The notes below the pieces were generated by a model, which was given only the letters and a program-made list of their open reading frames with translations, was not told where the DNA came from and searched no databases. Shown in pieces: positions 18,133 to 27,383 of a stretch of DNA of 49,722 bases (the first letter of the stretch is position 1; the number at the start of each line of letters is the position of its first letter). Source of the stretch: Kiritimatiellia bacterium (GTDB lineage: Bacteria > Verrucomicrobiota > Kiritimatiellia > RFP12 > UBA1067); NCBI GenBank assembly GCA_028700415.1, contig JAQVSS010000006.1, positions 1 to 49,722 on the forward strand, given 5' to 3'. The position numbers and the translations under genes were made by a program.

Positions 18133-18177
18133 TTGGGGTGCAAAAGGTCTCGGGTTCAACTCCCGACGCCCCGACCA
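18133..18177 (+). other. 3' half of tRNA-Pro(GGG) starting at the anticodon loop; probable att site
   Basis: The segment reads as a canonical tRNA 3' half. The anticodon loop TTGGGGT (18133-18139) has U33 and anticodon GGG at 18135-18137. It is followed by the 3' anticodon stem GCAAA, a 5-nt variable region AGGTC, a perfect 5-bp T-stem with loop TTCAACT (18150-18166), the acceptor strand CGCCCCG, discriminator A and encoded CCA (18175-18177). The acceptor strand and discriminator fit bacterial tRNA-Pro. Nothing upstream pairs with it: no TTTGC for the anticodon stem, no D-arm, no CGGGGCG. The tRNA identity therefore starts abruptly at the anticodon loop, the usual crossover region of tyrosine integrases. 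The intact gene should lie to the left, outside the window. Confidence 0.8.
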
Positions 18178-18183
18178 TTTTAG

Positions 18184-18226
18184 CCCCTGTTTTTATTGAA
18201 AAACATCAATAAAACCGGGGTTTTTG
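18184..18226 (+). terminator. Strong rho-independent terminator following the tRNA-Pro fragment
   Basis: A long imperfect stem (CCCC at 18184-18187 pairing with GGGG at 18217-18220, continued by complementary T/A-rich arms around TATTGA and TCAATA) is followed by TTTTTGTTT. It lies 7 nt after the CCA and fits the original terminator of the tRNA-Pro gene. Confidence 0.75.
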
Positions 18227-18340
18227 TTTATCTGGCCTGTTTTCCCTTTTGCCGGGAACACCCTGAAACAAGCGGAAATATAGGGGTCAAAAACCAAACA
18301 AACGCCAAAACCCGACAATATGCAAGTCCGCAATAAAACC

Positions 18341-18369
18341 TTGCCGATTATTCGCGGTTCAGATATCAT
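18341..18369 (+). promoter_or_regulatory. Candidate promoter of the cyclic glucan synthase gene
   Basis: TTGCCG (18341-18346) and TATCAT (18364-18369) are spaced by 17 nt. The predicted transcription start falls at or next to the ATG at 18376, so the transcript would be nearly leaderless; no Shine-Dalgarno is visible. The rest of 18227-18340 shows no feature I can name. Confidence 0.4.
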
Positions 18370-18375
18370 CCGGTC

Positions 18376-21300
18376 ATGTCTTTTCGTGTGTTTTCTTTAC
18401 TGCGTGGCTCCGTGTTCGGGCGGGGCGTCAAATCCAAGACCGCAGTTGTCGAGGGGCCGTTACGCGCCGAATTGTTGAGCGTGGAACAGCTTAAACAGGT
18501 CGCACGCAAGCATGCGCACGAGCATAAGATCGTCTCCGGCTCCGGGTACAACCGCCTGCTGCCGCGCTTGGACGACAATGCGCGCGCCTTGCATGAGGCG
18601 CACAAGGTTCTGCTGGCCGCCGACGCCGCGGGCCGCCGTATGTCGCCGCCGGACGAGTGGCTGCTCGATAACTTTTACCTGATCGAACAGCAGATCGAGC
18701 TGGCCCGCATCCACCTGCCGCGGCGCTACAGCCACCGGCTGCCGCGGCTGACGGCCGGCCCGTACGCCGGCCTGCCGCGGGTCTACGGCATGGCTGCCGC
18801 GCTGATCGCGCACCTGGACGGTGCGCTGGACACCGAGGCCATCAATGCTTACGTGAGCGCGTACCAGACCGCCGAGACGCTTAAACTGAGCGAGCTGTGG
18901 GCGATTCCCATCTCCTTGCGCCTGGGTATAATCGAAAACCTGCGCCGTGTCGCCGTGCGCATCGCCAACCGCCGCCGCGAATTGGAAAACGGTATTGTTT
19001 GGGCCGAACGCGTTTTAACGGCAGCCGATACGGAACCCGCGCGCCTGATCAACCTGTTGGCCCGGTTCGCCGACACGCAGCCCAAGCTCAGCGCGCCCTT
19101 TCTTTCGGAGTTTGTCAGCCGCCTGCAGGGCCGCGGACCCGCAGTGGGCATTATCCTCAACTGGATCGACCAGGCACTTTCGGAAGAGGCCACCACCGTC
19201 ACGCAGCGGTTGCAGCGCGACAGCCATGAGCAAGCCGCCGAGCATCTTTCCGTCACCAACAGCATCGGCAGCCTCCGCTTTCTGGACAGCGTTGACTGGA
19301 AGACGTTTGTGGAGGAGCAGAGCCGTGTCGAGCAGATTCTGCGCCGCGACCCGGTCGACGCGTATGCCGCGCAGGACTTTGCCACGCGCGACCACTACCG
19401 GCATGTTGTGGAACGGCTGGCTAGCCGCTCGGGACGCAGCGAGACGGATGTCGCGCAGATGGCGCTGGAACAGGCCTCGGGCGCTTCGCCCAAGCCGGAC
19501 TGCACCCGCGCGCGGCATGTCGGGTCGTATCTCATCGGAGGCGACCGTTTCGCGTTTCGCCGTCTGGTGGGGTGTCCGTTATCGCTACGCTATCTGCTCG
19601 GGCTGTTGCTGCGGGGGTACAGGCTTTTTTTCTATCTGGGCGGGGTGCTGTTCATCACCGCGCTGGTCGCCGCGTTTCCGGCATGGAGCTGTGGCCTGTC
19701 GCCTTTCGGCTGGCGTTTCTGGCTGTTGGCCGTGGCAGCCTTCATCCCCGCCTCCACCTTGGCGCTATCGCTGGTCAATTTCATGGTGACGGCGCGTGTC
19801 GCGCCGCACCCGCTGCCGCGGCTTGATTTCTCCAAGGGGATCCCTGACGAGCACCGCACCCTGGTGGCGGTGCCGACTTTGCTGAGCGGCCAGCGCACGC
19901 TTAACGCCTTGCTGGAAACGCTGGAAATACGCTACCTCGGCAACCGCGACCCCAACCTCCGTTTTGCCCTTTTGACCGACTTTCCCGACGCCGACGCCGA
20001 AACCCTGCCGACCGACGGGGATCTGCTGCAACGGGCGCTGCAGGGGATCGCACTGCTGAACGAGCGTTATCCGCGCGCGGACGGCAGCACCGCATTCTAT
20101 CTCTTTCACCGCCCTCGGGTATGGAACCCGCATGAGCGCTGCTGGATGGGTTACGAACGCAAGCGCGGCAAACTGGGCCAGTTCAACGCGCGGCTGCGCG
20201 GCGAGTGCCGGGAGGCCTTCACGCTTCAAGTCGGCGATCTGACGGTACTGCCCTCCATCCGTTACGTGATCACCCTTGACAGCGACACCGATCTGCCGCG
20301 CGGCGCTGCCCAGGCCATGGCGGGCGCCATGGCACACCCCCTCAACCGCCCGCGTTTTGACCCGGACTGCGGGCGCGTTGTGGAGGGATATGCCATCTTG
20401 CAGCCGCGTGTCTCCATCCGCCTGGCCGCCGCCAACCGCAGCCTGTTCGCGCACGTTTCGTGCGGCGAAACCGGGCTGGACCCCTATTCGAGGGAAGTCT
20501 CCGATGTCTATCAGGACCTTTTCAGCGAAGGTTCGTTTGTCGGCAAAGGCATTTACGATGTGGACGCTTTCCGTAAGGCGCTGGACGGACGTTTCCCCGA
20601 CAACCTGATCCTCAGCCATGACCTGATCGAGAGCGCCTATGCGCGCTCCGGACTGCTCGGGTGCGTCGAGGTGTATGAAGACGCACCGTCCTCCTACCTG
20701 GGCGAAGTTTGCCGTCAGCACCGCTGGATGCGGGGCGATTGGCAGATCGCGCCGTGGTTACGCCGCCGCCCGCCGTCGCACGGCAATCATCCCGCCCGCC
20801 GCCAGCCGGTGTCCAACCTGTTGCAATGGAAGGTCGTCGACAATCTGCGCCGCTGTCTGGCCGCCCCGTCCATGCTGCTTCTGCTGCTTGTGGGGTGGAA
20901 TGCCGGCCCGGTGGCGCCGTGGTGCTGGACGCTCTTTATCCTGGCGGTCCTGGGGCTGGCCGATGTGGTGCGTTCCATCACGCTGCTGCTGCGCAAACCA
21001 CATGAACGCGGGATGCGCCTGCATCTGCGCACATGGGGCAGCGCGCTGCTGCGCCACTGCGCACAACCGCTGTTTGCGGTCAGTGTGCTGCCTTATGAGG
21101 CCTGGGTCGCGCTCGGCGCCTTCGCGCGTTCGGCCCTTCGCGCGCCGTTCACGCGCCGCGGCTTGCTGATCTGGCATCTGCCGCATTACCGGCGGCTCGC
21201 CACGCGAACGAAAGCGATCGGATTTTACAGCGCGATGTGGCCCGCGCCGGCGCTGGCGTTTGGGGCGGCGGCGCTGATGGTTGCCCGCCGCCCGGAAGCC

Positions 21301-24300
21301 TGGCCAGCGGTTTTGCCTGTGGCGGTTCTGTGGCTGGCCGCGCCGCTGACCGCATGGGCAGTCAGCCGGCCGCTGCGGCAACGAGCGCCGAAACTCACGC
21401 CCGCGCAATGGCGGCTACTGCATCAGCTCGCCTGCCGCACCTGGCGCTATTTCGACACGTTTGCCACGGAACGCGAGAACGGGCTGCCGCCGGACAATTT
21501 CCAGGAAACGCCGGAGCCGATGATCGCGTCGCGCACGTCGCCCACCAATATCGGCTTCGGGCTGGCCGCCTGCCTGACGGCCTGGGACTTCGGCTACATC
21601 TCTACGACGCGGCTGATCGAACGCCTTACGCGGACATTCGACACCCTCGAGAAACTGGAGCGCTACCGCGGCCACTTTTTCAACTGGTACGACACCCGTT
21701 CGCTCAAGCCACTGCCGCCGCGCTACGTCTCCAGCGTCGACAGCGGCAACCTGGCCGCCGCGTTGGTGGCGCTGCGCTCCGGGTTGCAGGGCTTGGACGC
21801 GCAACCCGCCTTGCCGGCGCAAATCTGGCGCGGCCTGCGCGACGCCCTCGAGGCGCTCGGTGCCGCGGCCCGGCGCGAGGGGTCCGCCGATTTCATGGCG
21901 CTGCTGAACGAGGCCGGGCTGATGCTGGTCGCTCCGCCCGAGGACGGCCAGGGGCGTCTCGAACGTCTGCAGAGTCTGCTGGCCGTGGCCGAGCGCATGA
22001 CCGGCGCGGCCGCAACGGAACGCTTTGCCGATGCCGAGGGCGGGTGCGCCTTTTTCGAGAGACTCTGCCGCGACCATGCCGACAGCACCGCCCTGTTGCT
22101 CAGCGATGCGCCGCCCGGCACGGCGTTGCGCCAGTTGGCGCGGGGTGCGGCCGATGAAACGGCGCACGGCGAAGCGCATGCGAATGCCGCCCGCCTTGTG
22201 AAAGCCTTCGGGCAACTGGCCGAGCGCTGCCGTCAACTGCAGATGGTCATGGACTTCCGCTTCCTGTACAACCGCGAGCGCGAACTGCTGAGCGTGGGCT
22301 TCAATGTCGACATGCGTCGCCTGGACCCCTCCTGCTACGATCTGCTGGCTTCCGAGGCGCGCGTCGCCAGCCTGCTGATGATCGCCGATGAGCAGGCTCC
22401 GACCGACCACTGGTTCGCGCTCGGGCGCCTGCTGGCCGGACACGGCGGCGCGACCGCGCTGGTGTCATGGAGCGGCTCCATGTTTGAATACCTCATGCCT
22501 GCGCTGTTGCTGGCTTCTTATCCGGACACGCTGCTGGACCGGACCTGCCGCTCCGTGATTCAGCGGCAGATCCGTTACGGGCGTCAGCGCAATGTGCCAT
22601 GGGGCGTCTCGGAGTCCTGCTATCACGCCACGGACGCGCAACACGTTTATCAGTACCGCGCCTTCGGTGTGCCGGGGCTCGGATTGAAACGCGGCCTGGC
22701 CGACGATCTGGTCATCGCCCCCTACGCCACCCTGTTGGCGTTGCCCTTTGCGCCGACTGCGGCGTGCGCGAACATCGAGCGCCTCCTGGCGATCGAAGGC
22801 GTGCTCGGGCCTTACGGGCTGATCGAGGCCATTGATTATACGCCATCCCGCACGCCGCGCGGCAAGCCGCATGCCTTGGTCCGCTGCTACATGTCGCATC
22901 ATCAGGGCATGGGGCTTCTGGCGCTCTCGCATCTGCTGCTGGACGCTCCCATGGTGCGGCGCTTCATGTCTGAACCCGCCGTGCGCGCCACGGAGGTGCT
23001 GCTCCAGGAGCGCATTCCGGAAGTTTCGCCCAAAATCCATCCTCACCGGTTCGAGGCCGCATCCGCCGGCGTGCCGGAGAGCGCCGATGCCGGCGACGCC
23101 GTGCGCCGCTTCAACAACCCCGCCATCCCGGTGCCCGAGGTGCATCTGCTTTCGAACGGCCGCTATCATGTCATGGTCAATCAGGCGGGCGGCGGTTCAA
23201 GCCGCTGGCACGGGCTATCCCTGACCCGCTGGCGCGAGGATATCACCTGCGACAACTGGGGGATCATCCTTTACCTGCGCGATGTGGAGACCAATGCGGT
23301 CTGGGCCAACACCTCCTTCCCGTTTCACAAAGCGGGCCGGCAGTACGAGGCGCTCTTCACCCAGGGGCGGGCCGAGTACCGGCGGCTGGACTTCGATATT
23401 GAAACCCGGACCGAAATCTGTGTTTCGCCCGAGGACGATGTCGAGGTGCGCCGTGTCACGCTGACCAATCGCGGGGCGCGCGGCCGGCGTCTCGAGTTGA
23501 CCAGTTTCGCCGAAATCGTGCTGGCCGCTCCTGAGGGCGATCTGGCGCATCGCGCGTTCAGCAATCTGTTTGTCCAGACCGAAATCCTGCCCTGCGGCGA
23601 AACCATCCTCTGCACACGCCTGAAACGTGAAGAGCATGAGCAGGAGGTCTGGTATTTCCAGAAGCTGTGCGTGATGACGCCCAGCGGAACCGCCAGTTGC
23701 GAGACCAACCGCGAAACCTTCATCGGTCGCGGGCGCACCCCCGCGAACGCGATCGCGCTTGAGGCGCCGGCCGGTTCGTTGGCGCCGCTTGCCAACACCG
23801 CCGGCGCGGTGCTGGATCCGATCGCTGCCGTGCGCCAACCGGTTGAGCTGGCCGACGAGCCGCTGCACGCGCACTTGATTTGCGGTGTCGCCGCCACCCG
23901 CGAAGCCGCGCTGGCGCTGGCGGAAAAGTACCGCGACCGGCATTTTGTGGAGCGTGCCTTCGACATGGCCTGGTCGCACAGCCAGATCATCCTGCGCCTG
24001 CTTAATGTCAGCGAGGCCGAGGCACAGGTTTTCGGACGCCTGGCCAGCTCCATGCTCTATGCCAATCCGCGCAACCGCGCGCCCTGGACGGTCGTGGCAC
24101 GCAACCGTACTGGCCAGCAGGCGCTCTGGCGCTTCGGCATCTCCGGCGATCGCCCCGTCATGCTGCTGCGCATCGCCGATTTGCGAAGCATGGACTTGGT
24201 CACCGACGCGTTGCGCGCGCACGCCTATTGGCGCCTGAAGGGGTTCGAGAGCGACCTGGTGATCCTGAACGAGGATTTTTCCGGTTATCGCGCCACACTC

Positions 24301-27027
24301 AACGACCGCATCGTGGCCGCCATCAACACCGGCCCCCGCCCGGATCTGATTGACCAGCCGGGCGGCATCTTCCTGCGGCGCATCGAGAATCTCTCCGAAG
24401 AGGACCAGATCCTCTTTCAGAGCGTGGCGCGCGTGGTCCTCACCGACGGCGCCGAAACCCTGCGTGAGCAGGCCGAACGCCGCTATGTGCCGCACCGCCC
24501 GCCCGCGCCGCTTAAACCCGAATCCGATGCGGTGGATCAGGCGCCCGAACCCCTGGCCGCGCGCGAGCGCATCCTGATCAGCGGCCCAGGCGGATTCACG
24601 CCGGACGGGCGCGAATACATCATCATGCTGGAACCCGGCACCGTCACGCCCGCGCCCTGGGTCAATGTGATCGCGGGACGGCGTATCGGCATGGTGGTCT
24701 CCGAAAGCGGCGGCGGCTACACCTGGATTGACAACGCCCATGAGTACCGCCTGACAACCTGGCACAATGATCCGGTCAGCGACCCCAACAGCGAGGCCTT
24801 CTATCTGCGCGACGAGGAAACCGGACAGTTCTGGTCGCTCACGCCGCGTCCCGCGCCTGGCCGCAACGGCTATGTCTGCCGCCACGGCTTCGGTTACACG
24901 GTTTTCGAACATGCGGAGGCCGGCCTCGCCAGCGAGCTGTGGCTCTATGCCGCGCCGGACGCGCCACTGCGATGCGCCACCGTCAAGATCACCAACACCG
25001 CCGACGTCCCGCGCCGGATCTCGCTGACCGCCTTTCACGAGCTGGTGCTGGGCGAGTGGCGCCATGACAACGTGATGCATATCCACACCGAGGCAGACAG
25101 CCAGAACGGCCTGCTGCTGGCGCGTAACCCGTACAGCCGCATCTTTCCGCAGCGTGTGGCGTTCGCCTCGTGCAGCGAGCCCGAGGTGGTCATGAGCGGC
25201 GACCGCACCGAGTTCATCGGGCGCAACGGCACGCTGGCCAGGCCCGCGGCCCTGTTCCGCCAGAGCCTTTCTGGCAGAACCGGCGCGCGCTACGATCCGG
25301 CGGCAGTGCTGCAAACCTTTTGCGACCTGGCGCCGGGCGAGACCCGCGAAGTCATTTTCACGCTCGGGGCCGCCGAAACCGTTCAAGAGGCCCGGCAACT
25401 GCAGCGCCAGTTCGGCGGTTCGGCCGGCGCGCATGCCGCGCTGGATGCGGTCTGGGAATATTGGAACCGTGTGCTGGGCGCGGTGCGGGTCGAGATCCCG
25501 GGCGTGCCGGCTGTGAATGCGCTGGTCAATGGCTGGCTTCTCTACCAGACCCTCTCCTGCCGTATCCGGGGGCGCAGCGGCTTTTATCAGTCAGGCGGCG
25601 CCTACGGTTTCCGCGACCAGTTGCAGGACGCCATGGCGCTGCTGCATGCCGCGCCGGATGTGTTGCGCCAACAGATACTGATGGGCGCTTCGCGGCAGTT
25701 CCGCGAGGGCGACGTGCAGCACTGGTGGCACCCGCCCGTCGGCGCCGGCGTGCGCACGCGCATCACGGACGACCGGCTCTGGCTGCCACAGGCCGTGGCC
25801 CGCTATGTGCTGGCCACCGGCGACACCGGCATCTTGGATGAAGAGGTGCCGTTCCTGGACGGGCGGTCGTTGGCGGAAGGCGAAGAGAGCCGGTACGACC
25901 AGCACAACCACGCCTCCGAGACCGCTTCGCTGTATGAGCACTGCGTCCGTGCCATCAGGATCTCGCTCCGTTATGGCGCGCACGGCCTCCCCCTGATCGG
26001 CGGCGGTGATTGGAACGACGGGCTGAACCGCGTGGGGCTGGGCGGCCGGGGCGAAAGCGTCTGGATGGCCTGGTTTTTGGGCGACACCCTCCGGCGCTTC
26101 GGAGCCGTGGCGCGGCTGCGCGGGGACCAGGCCTTCGACGAGTTTTGCCAAGAGGAGCGCAAAACCCTCGGCGTGCGTGTGGAGGAGTCGGCCTGGGATG
26201 GCGAGTGGTATCGCCGCGCCTACTTCGACGACGGTACCCCTCTGGGGTCGAAAAGCAATTCTGAGTGCCGCATCGACGCCATCAGCCAGAGCTGGGCTGT
26301 GCTCAGCGGCATGGGACGAGCGTCGCGCGCGTGCCGCGCCATGCAGGCGGTGCGCGAACACCTGGTGCGGTCTGACGACGGGTTGATCCTGCTCCTGACG
26401 CCGCCGTTTGCCCAAACGCCGCAGGATCCCGGCTACATCAAATGTTACCCGCCGGGCGTGCGCGAGAACGGCGGCCAATACACGCACGCGGCCGTTTGGA
26501 CCGTCATGGCCTTTGCCGAAATCGGCGACCTCGACACCGCGTGGGCGCTGTTCAACCGGCTCAACCCTGTCAACCACTGCCTTTCGCCCGAGGCGCTTAA
26601 ACGGTACAGGGTGGAACCCTACGTCATGGCCGCCGACATCTATGGCGCGCCGCCCTTCATCGGGCGCGGCGGCTGGAGCTGGTACACCGGCGCCGCCGGC
26701 TGGATGTATCGACTAGCCGTGGAAACCCTGCTGGGACTGGAGCGTTACCCGGATTATTTGCTGTTAAAGCCGCGCCTGCCCCAAGACGGGCCACCAAAAT
26801 TCCGCATCCTCTACCGGCATCAGGAACAGACCTATACCATCGAGGCCATCCGCGTCCCCGCGGAAGAGACGCCCCAAGTGACGGTTGACGGTGCGGTGCA
26901 GCCTGACGGCCGCATCCCTCTGCAATCAGACCGCCGCGACCACTGCGTCACCGTGACGTATTGTCCAACCTTGAACCCAACGCGGGCGGAGCCCGCAACC
27001 CAACAGGATCATGAGAAAATAAGCTGA
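18376..27027 (+). CDS. ndvB: Cyclic beta-glucan synthase, NdvB/Cgs type (GT84 + GH94-like), 2883 aa
   Basis: The order of domains matches cyclic beta-1,2-glucan synthases. An N-terminal cytosolic helical region (1-360) is followed by membrane segments near 405-470. The processive glycosyltransferase has L-D-S-D-T-D (D635, D637) and the acceptor motif Q-H-R-W-M-R-G-D-W. More membrane segments and a glycoamylase-like domain follow (T-S-P-T-N-I-G, then Y-M-S-H-H-Q-G-M-G). Two carbohydrate-binding GH94 N-domains come next. The C-terminal GH94 phosphorylase-like module has G-G-G-D-W-N-D-G-L-N (D2545, D2548), which sets chain length. The enzyme polymerises UDP-glucose on itself and cyclises the product in the inner membrane; cyclic glucans accumulate in the periplasm. 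Length agrees with known synthases (~2,800-2,900). No NdvA-type exporter lies beside it. The codon choice differs visibly from region 1, which fits its place outside the island. Confidence 0.95.
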   Translation: MSFRVFSLLRGSVFGRGVKSKTAVVEGPLRAELLSVEQLKQVARKHAHEHKIVSGSGYNRLLPRLDDNARALHEAHKVLLAADAAGRRMSPPDEWLLDNFYLIEQQIELARIHLPRRYSHRLPRLTAGPYAGLPRVYGMAAALIAHLDGALDTEAINAYVSAYQTAETLKLSELWAIPISLRLGIIENLRRVAVRIANRRRELENGIVWAERVLTAADTEPARLINLLARFADTQPKLSAPFLSEFVSRLQGRGPAVGIILNWIDQALSEEATTVTQRLQRDSHEQAAEHLSVTNSIGSLRFLDSVDWKTFVEEQSRVEQILRRDPVDAYAAQDFATRDHYRHVVERLASRSGRSETDVAQMALEQASGASPKPDCTRARHVGSYLIGGDRFAFRRLVGCPLSLRYLLGLLLRGYRLFFYLGGVLFITALVAAFPAWSCGLSPFGWRFWLLAVAAFIPASTLALSLVNFMVTARVAPHPLPRLDFSKGIPDEHRTLVAVPTLLSGQRTLNALLETLEIRYLGNRDPNLRFALLTDFPDADAETLPTDGDLLQRALQGIALLNERYPRADGSTAFYLFHRPRVWNPHERCWMGYERKRGKLGQFNARLRGECREAFTLQVGDLTVLPSIRYVITLDSDTDLPRGAAQAMAGAMAHPLNRPRFDPDCGRVVEGYAILQPRVSIRLAAANRSLFAHVSCGETGLDPYSREVSDVYQDLFSEGSFVGKGIYDVDAFRKALDGRFPDNLILSHDLIESAYARSGLLGCVEVYEDAPSSYLGEVCRQHRWMRGDWQIAPWLRRRPPSHGNHPARRQPVSNLLQWKVVDNLRRCLAAPSMLLLLLVGWNAGPVAPWCWTLFILAVLGLADVVRSITLLLRKPHERGMRLHLRTWGSALLRHCAQPLFAVSVLPYEAWVALGAFARSALRAPFTRRGLLIWHLPHYRRLATRTKAIGFYSAMWPAPALAFGAAALMVARRPEAWPAVLPVAVLWLAAPLTAWAVSRPLRQRAPKLTPAQWRLLHQLACRTWRYFDTFATERENGLPPDNFQETPEPMIASRTSPTNIGFGLAACLTAWDFGYISTTRLIERLTRTFDTLEKLERYRGHFFNWYDTRSLKPLPPRYVSSVDSGNLAAALVALRSGLQGLDAQPALPAQIWRGLRDALEALGAAARREGSADFMALLNEAGLMLVAPPEDGQGRLERLQSLLAVAERMTGAAATERFADAEGGCAFFERLCRDHADSTALLLSDAPPGTALRQLARGAADETAHGEAHANAARLVKAFGQLAERCRQLQMVMDFRFLYNRERELLSVGFNVDMRRLDPSCYDLLASEARVASLLMIADEQAPTDHWFALGRLLAGHGGATALVSWSGSMFEYLMPALLLASYPDTLLDRTCRSVIQRQIRYGRQRNVPWGVSESCYHATDAQHVYQYRAFGVPGLGLKRGLADDLVIAPYATLLALPFAPTAACANIERLLAIEGVLGPYGLIEAIDYTPSRTPRGKPHALVRCYMSHHQGMGLLALSHLLLDAPMVRRFMSEPAVRATEVLLQERIPEVSPKIHPHRFEAASAGVPESADAGDAVRRFNNPAIPVPEVHLLSNGRYHVMVNQAGGGSSRWHGLSLTRWREDITCDNWGIILYLRDVETNAVWANTSFPFHKAGRQYEALFTQGRAEYRRLDFDIETRTEICVSPEDDVEVRRVTLTNRGARGRRLELTSFAEIVLAAPEGDLAHRAFSNLFVQTEILPCGETILCTRLKREEHEQEVWYFQKLCVMTPSGTASCETNRETFIGRGRTPANAIALEAPAGSLAPLANTAGAVLDPIAAVRQPVELADEPLHAHLICGVAATREAALALAEKYRDRHFVERAFDMAWSHSQIILRLLNVSEAEAQVFGRLASSMLYANPRNRAPWTVVARNRTGQQALWRFGISGDRPVMLLRIADLRSMDLVTDALRAHAYWRLKGFESDLVILNEDFSGYRATLNDRIVAAINTGPRPDLIDQPGGIFLRRIENLSEEDQILFQSVARVVLTDGAETLREQAERRYVPHRPPAPLKPESDAVDQAPEPLAARERILISGPGGFTPDGREYIIMLEPGTVTPAPWVNVIAGRRIGMVVSESGGGYTWIDNAHEYRLTTWHNDPVSDPNSEAFYLRDEETGQFWSLTPRPAPGRNGYVCRHGFGYTVFEHAEAGLASELWLYAAPDAPLRCATVKITNTADVPRRISLTAFHELVLGEWRHDNVMHIHTEADSQNGLLLARNPYSRIFPQRVAFASCSEPEVVMSGDRTEFIGRNGTLARPAALFRQSLSGRTGARYDPAAVLQTFCDLAPGETREVIFTLGAAETVQEARQLQRQFGGSAGAHAALDAVWEYWNRVLGAVRVEIPGVPAVNALVNGWLLYQTLSCRIRGRSGFYQSGGAYGFRDQLQDAMALLHAAPDVLRQQILMGASRQFREGDVQHWWHPPVGAGVRTRITDDRLWLPQAVARYVLATGDTGILDEEVPFLDGRSLAEGEESRYDQHNHASETASLYEHCVRAIRISLRYGAHGLPLIGGGDWNDGLNRVGLGGRGESVWMAWFLGDTLRRFGAVARLRGDQAFDEFCQEERKTLGVRVEESAWDGEWYRRAYFDDGTPLGSKSNSECRIDAISQSWAVLSGMGRASRACRAMQAVREHLVRSDDGLILLLTPPFAQTPQDPGYIKCYPPGVRENGGQYTHAAVWTVMAFAEIGDLDTAWALFNRLNPVNHCLSPEALKRYRVEPYVMAADIYGAPPFIGRGGWSWYTGAAGWMYRLAVETLLGLERYPDYLLLKPRLPQDGPPKFRILYRHQEQTYTIEAIRVPAEETPQVTVDGAVQPDGRIPLQSDRRDHCVTVTYCPTLNPTRAEPATQQDHEKIS

Positions 27028-27095
27028 ATGCCTAACGCCCAAAAAGAAACATTTTGCGCGGATTCCCGCGACAAGATATCACTAACATTCACTAA

Positions 27096-27124
27096 TTGAC
27101 AGGTATTTAAGGTGCTGTTAATGT
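27096..27124 (+). promoter_or_regulatory. Candidate promoter in the convergent intergenic region
   Basis: A perfect TTGACA (27096-27101) is followed after 17 nt by TAATGT (27119-27124), a weak -10. It points toward the small ORF and hexamer arrays at 27208-27339. Transcription from it would run antisense into the minus-strand gene ending at 27384. Confidence 0.35.
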
Positions 27125-27207
27125 TTATAGTCTATCACCGAGGATAGAGGAGCGCGAGGGAAAAATGGGGAGCATCCGTTTCCTTGACGGAATCCCACAC
27201 GTCGTCG

Positions 27208-27339
27208 ATGAATCTCACCCAAATCGCTATCGGTATCGGAATCGGCGTCTTCGTGCCATGCGCCGCAGTTTTCTTGCGATTCTCATACCCGTTCGATTCC
27301 GATAGCGATCCCGATCCCGATTTTGATGAATCGCCGTGA
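27208..27339 (+). CDS. Small ORF encoded by inverted hexamer repeats, 43 aa, doubtful gene
   Basis: The ORF runs from ATG 27208 to TGA 27337-27339. Its first half reads I-A-I-G-I-G-I-G, then a short hydrophobic stretch, and its end reads D-S-D-S-D-P-D-P-D-F-D. Both patterns are direct products of the flanking hexamer arrays (27223-27246 and 27292-27327). No ribosome site stands out except a loose purine run ~60 nt upstream. It lies in the gap between two convergent genes. It may be no more than a by-product of the repeat, but a candidate promoter sits upstream. Confidence 0.2.
   Translation: MNLTQIAIGIGIGVFVPCAAVFLRFSYPFDSDSDPDPDFDESP
27223..27327. repeat. Inverted arrays of hexamers (ATCGGN versus NNCGAT)
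   Basis: Four ATCG-NN hexamers (27223-27246: ATCGCT, ATCGGT, ATCGGA, ATCGGC) face six N-N-(C/T)-GAT hexamers (27292-27327), roughly the reverse complement of the first set, across a 45-nt spacer. The element lies between the convergent ends of the cyclic glucan synthase gene and the GH123-like gene and could fold into a long hairpin on either strand. Confidence 0.75.
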
Positions 27340-27383
27340 ACAAGTTGCTCGAATTTTCATCGGTTCCGCTCCGGCAGGGGAAT

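Noticed and set aside
18100-18177. Intact tRNA or tmRNA gene
   Set aside because: Only the 3' half is present; no D-arm, 5' anticodon stem or 5' acceptor strand matches upstream.
23215-25434. 739-codon minus-strand open frame inside the cyclic glucan synthase gene
   Set aside because: The plus strand encodes conserved GH94-type sequence throughout. The antisense frame has no recognisable motif, ribosome site or promoter.
27028-27099. 23-codon ORF directly after the cyclic glucan synthase stop
   Set aside because: No ribosome site, no motif and no overlap logic beyond chance.
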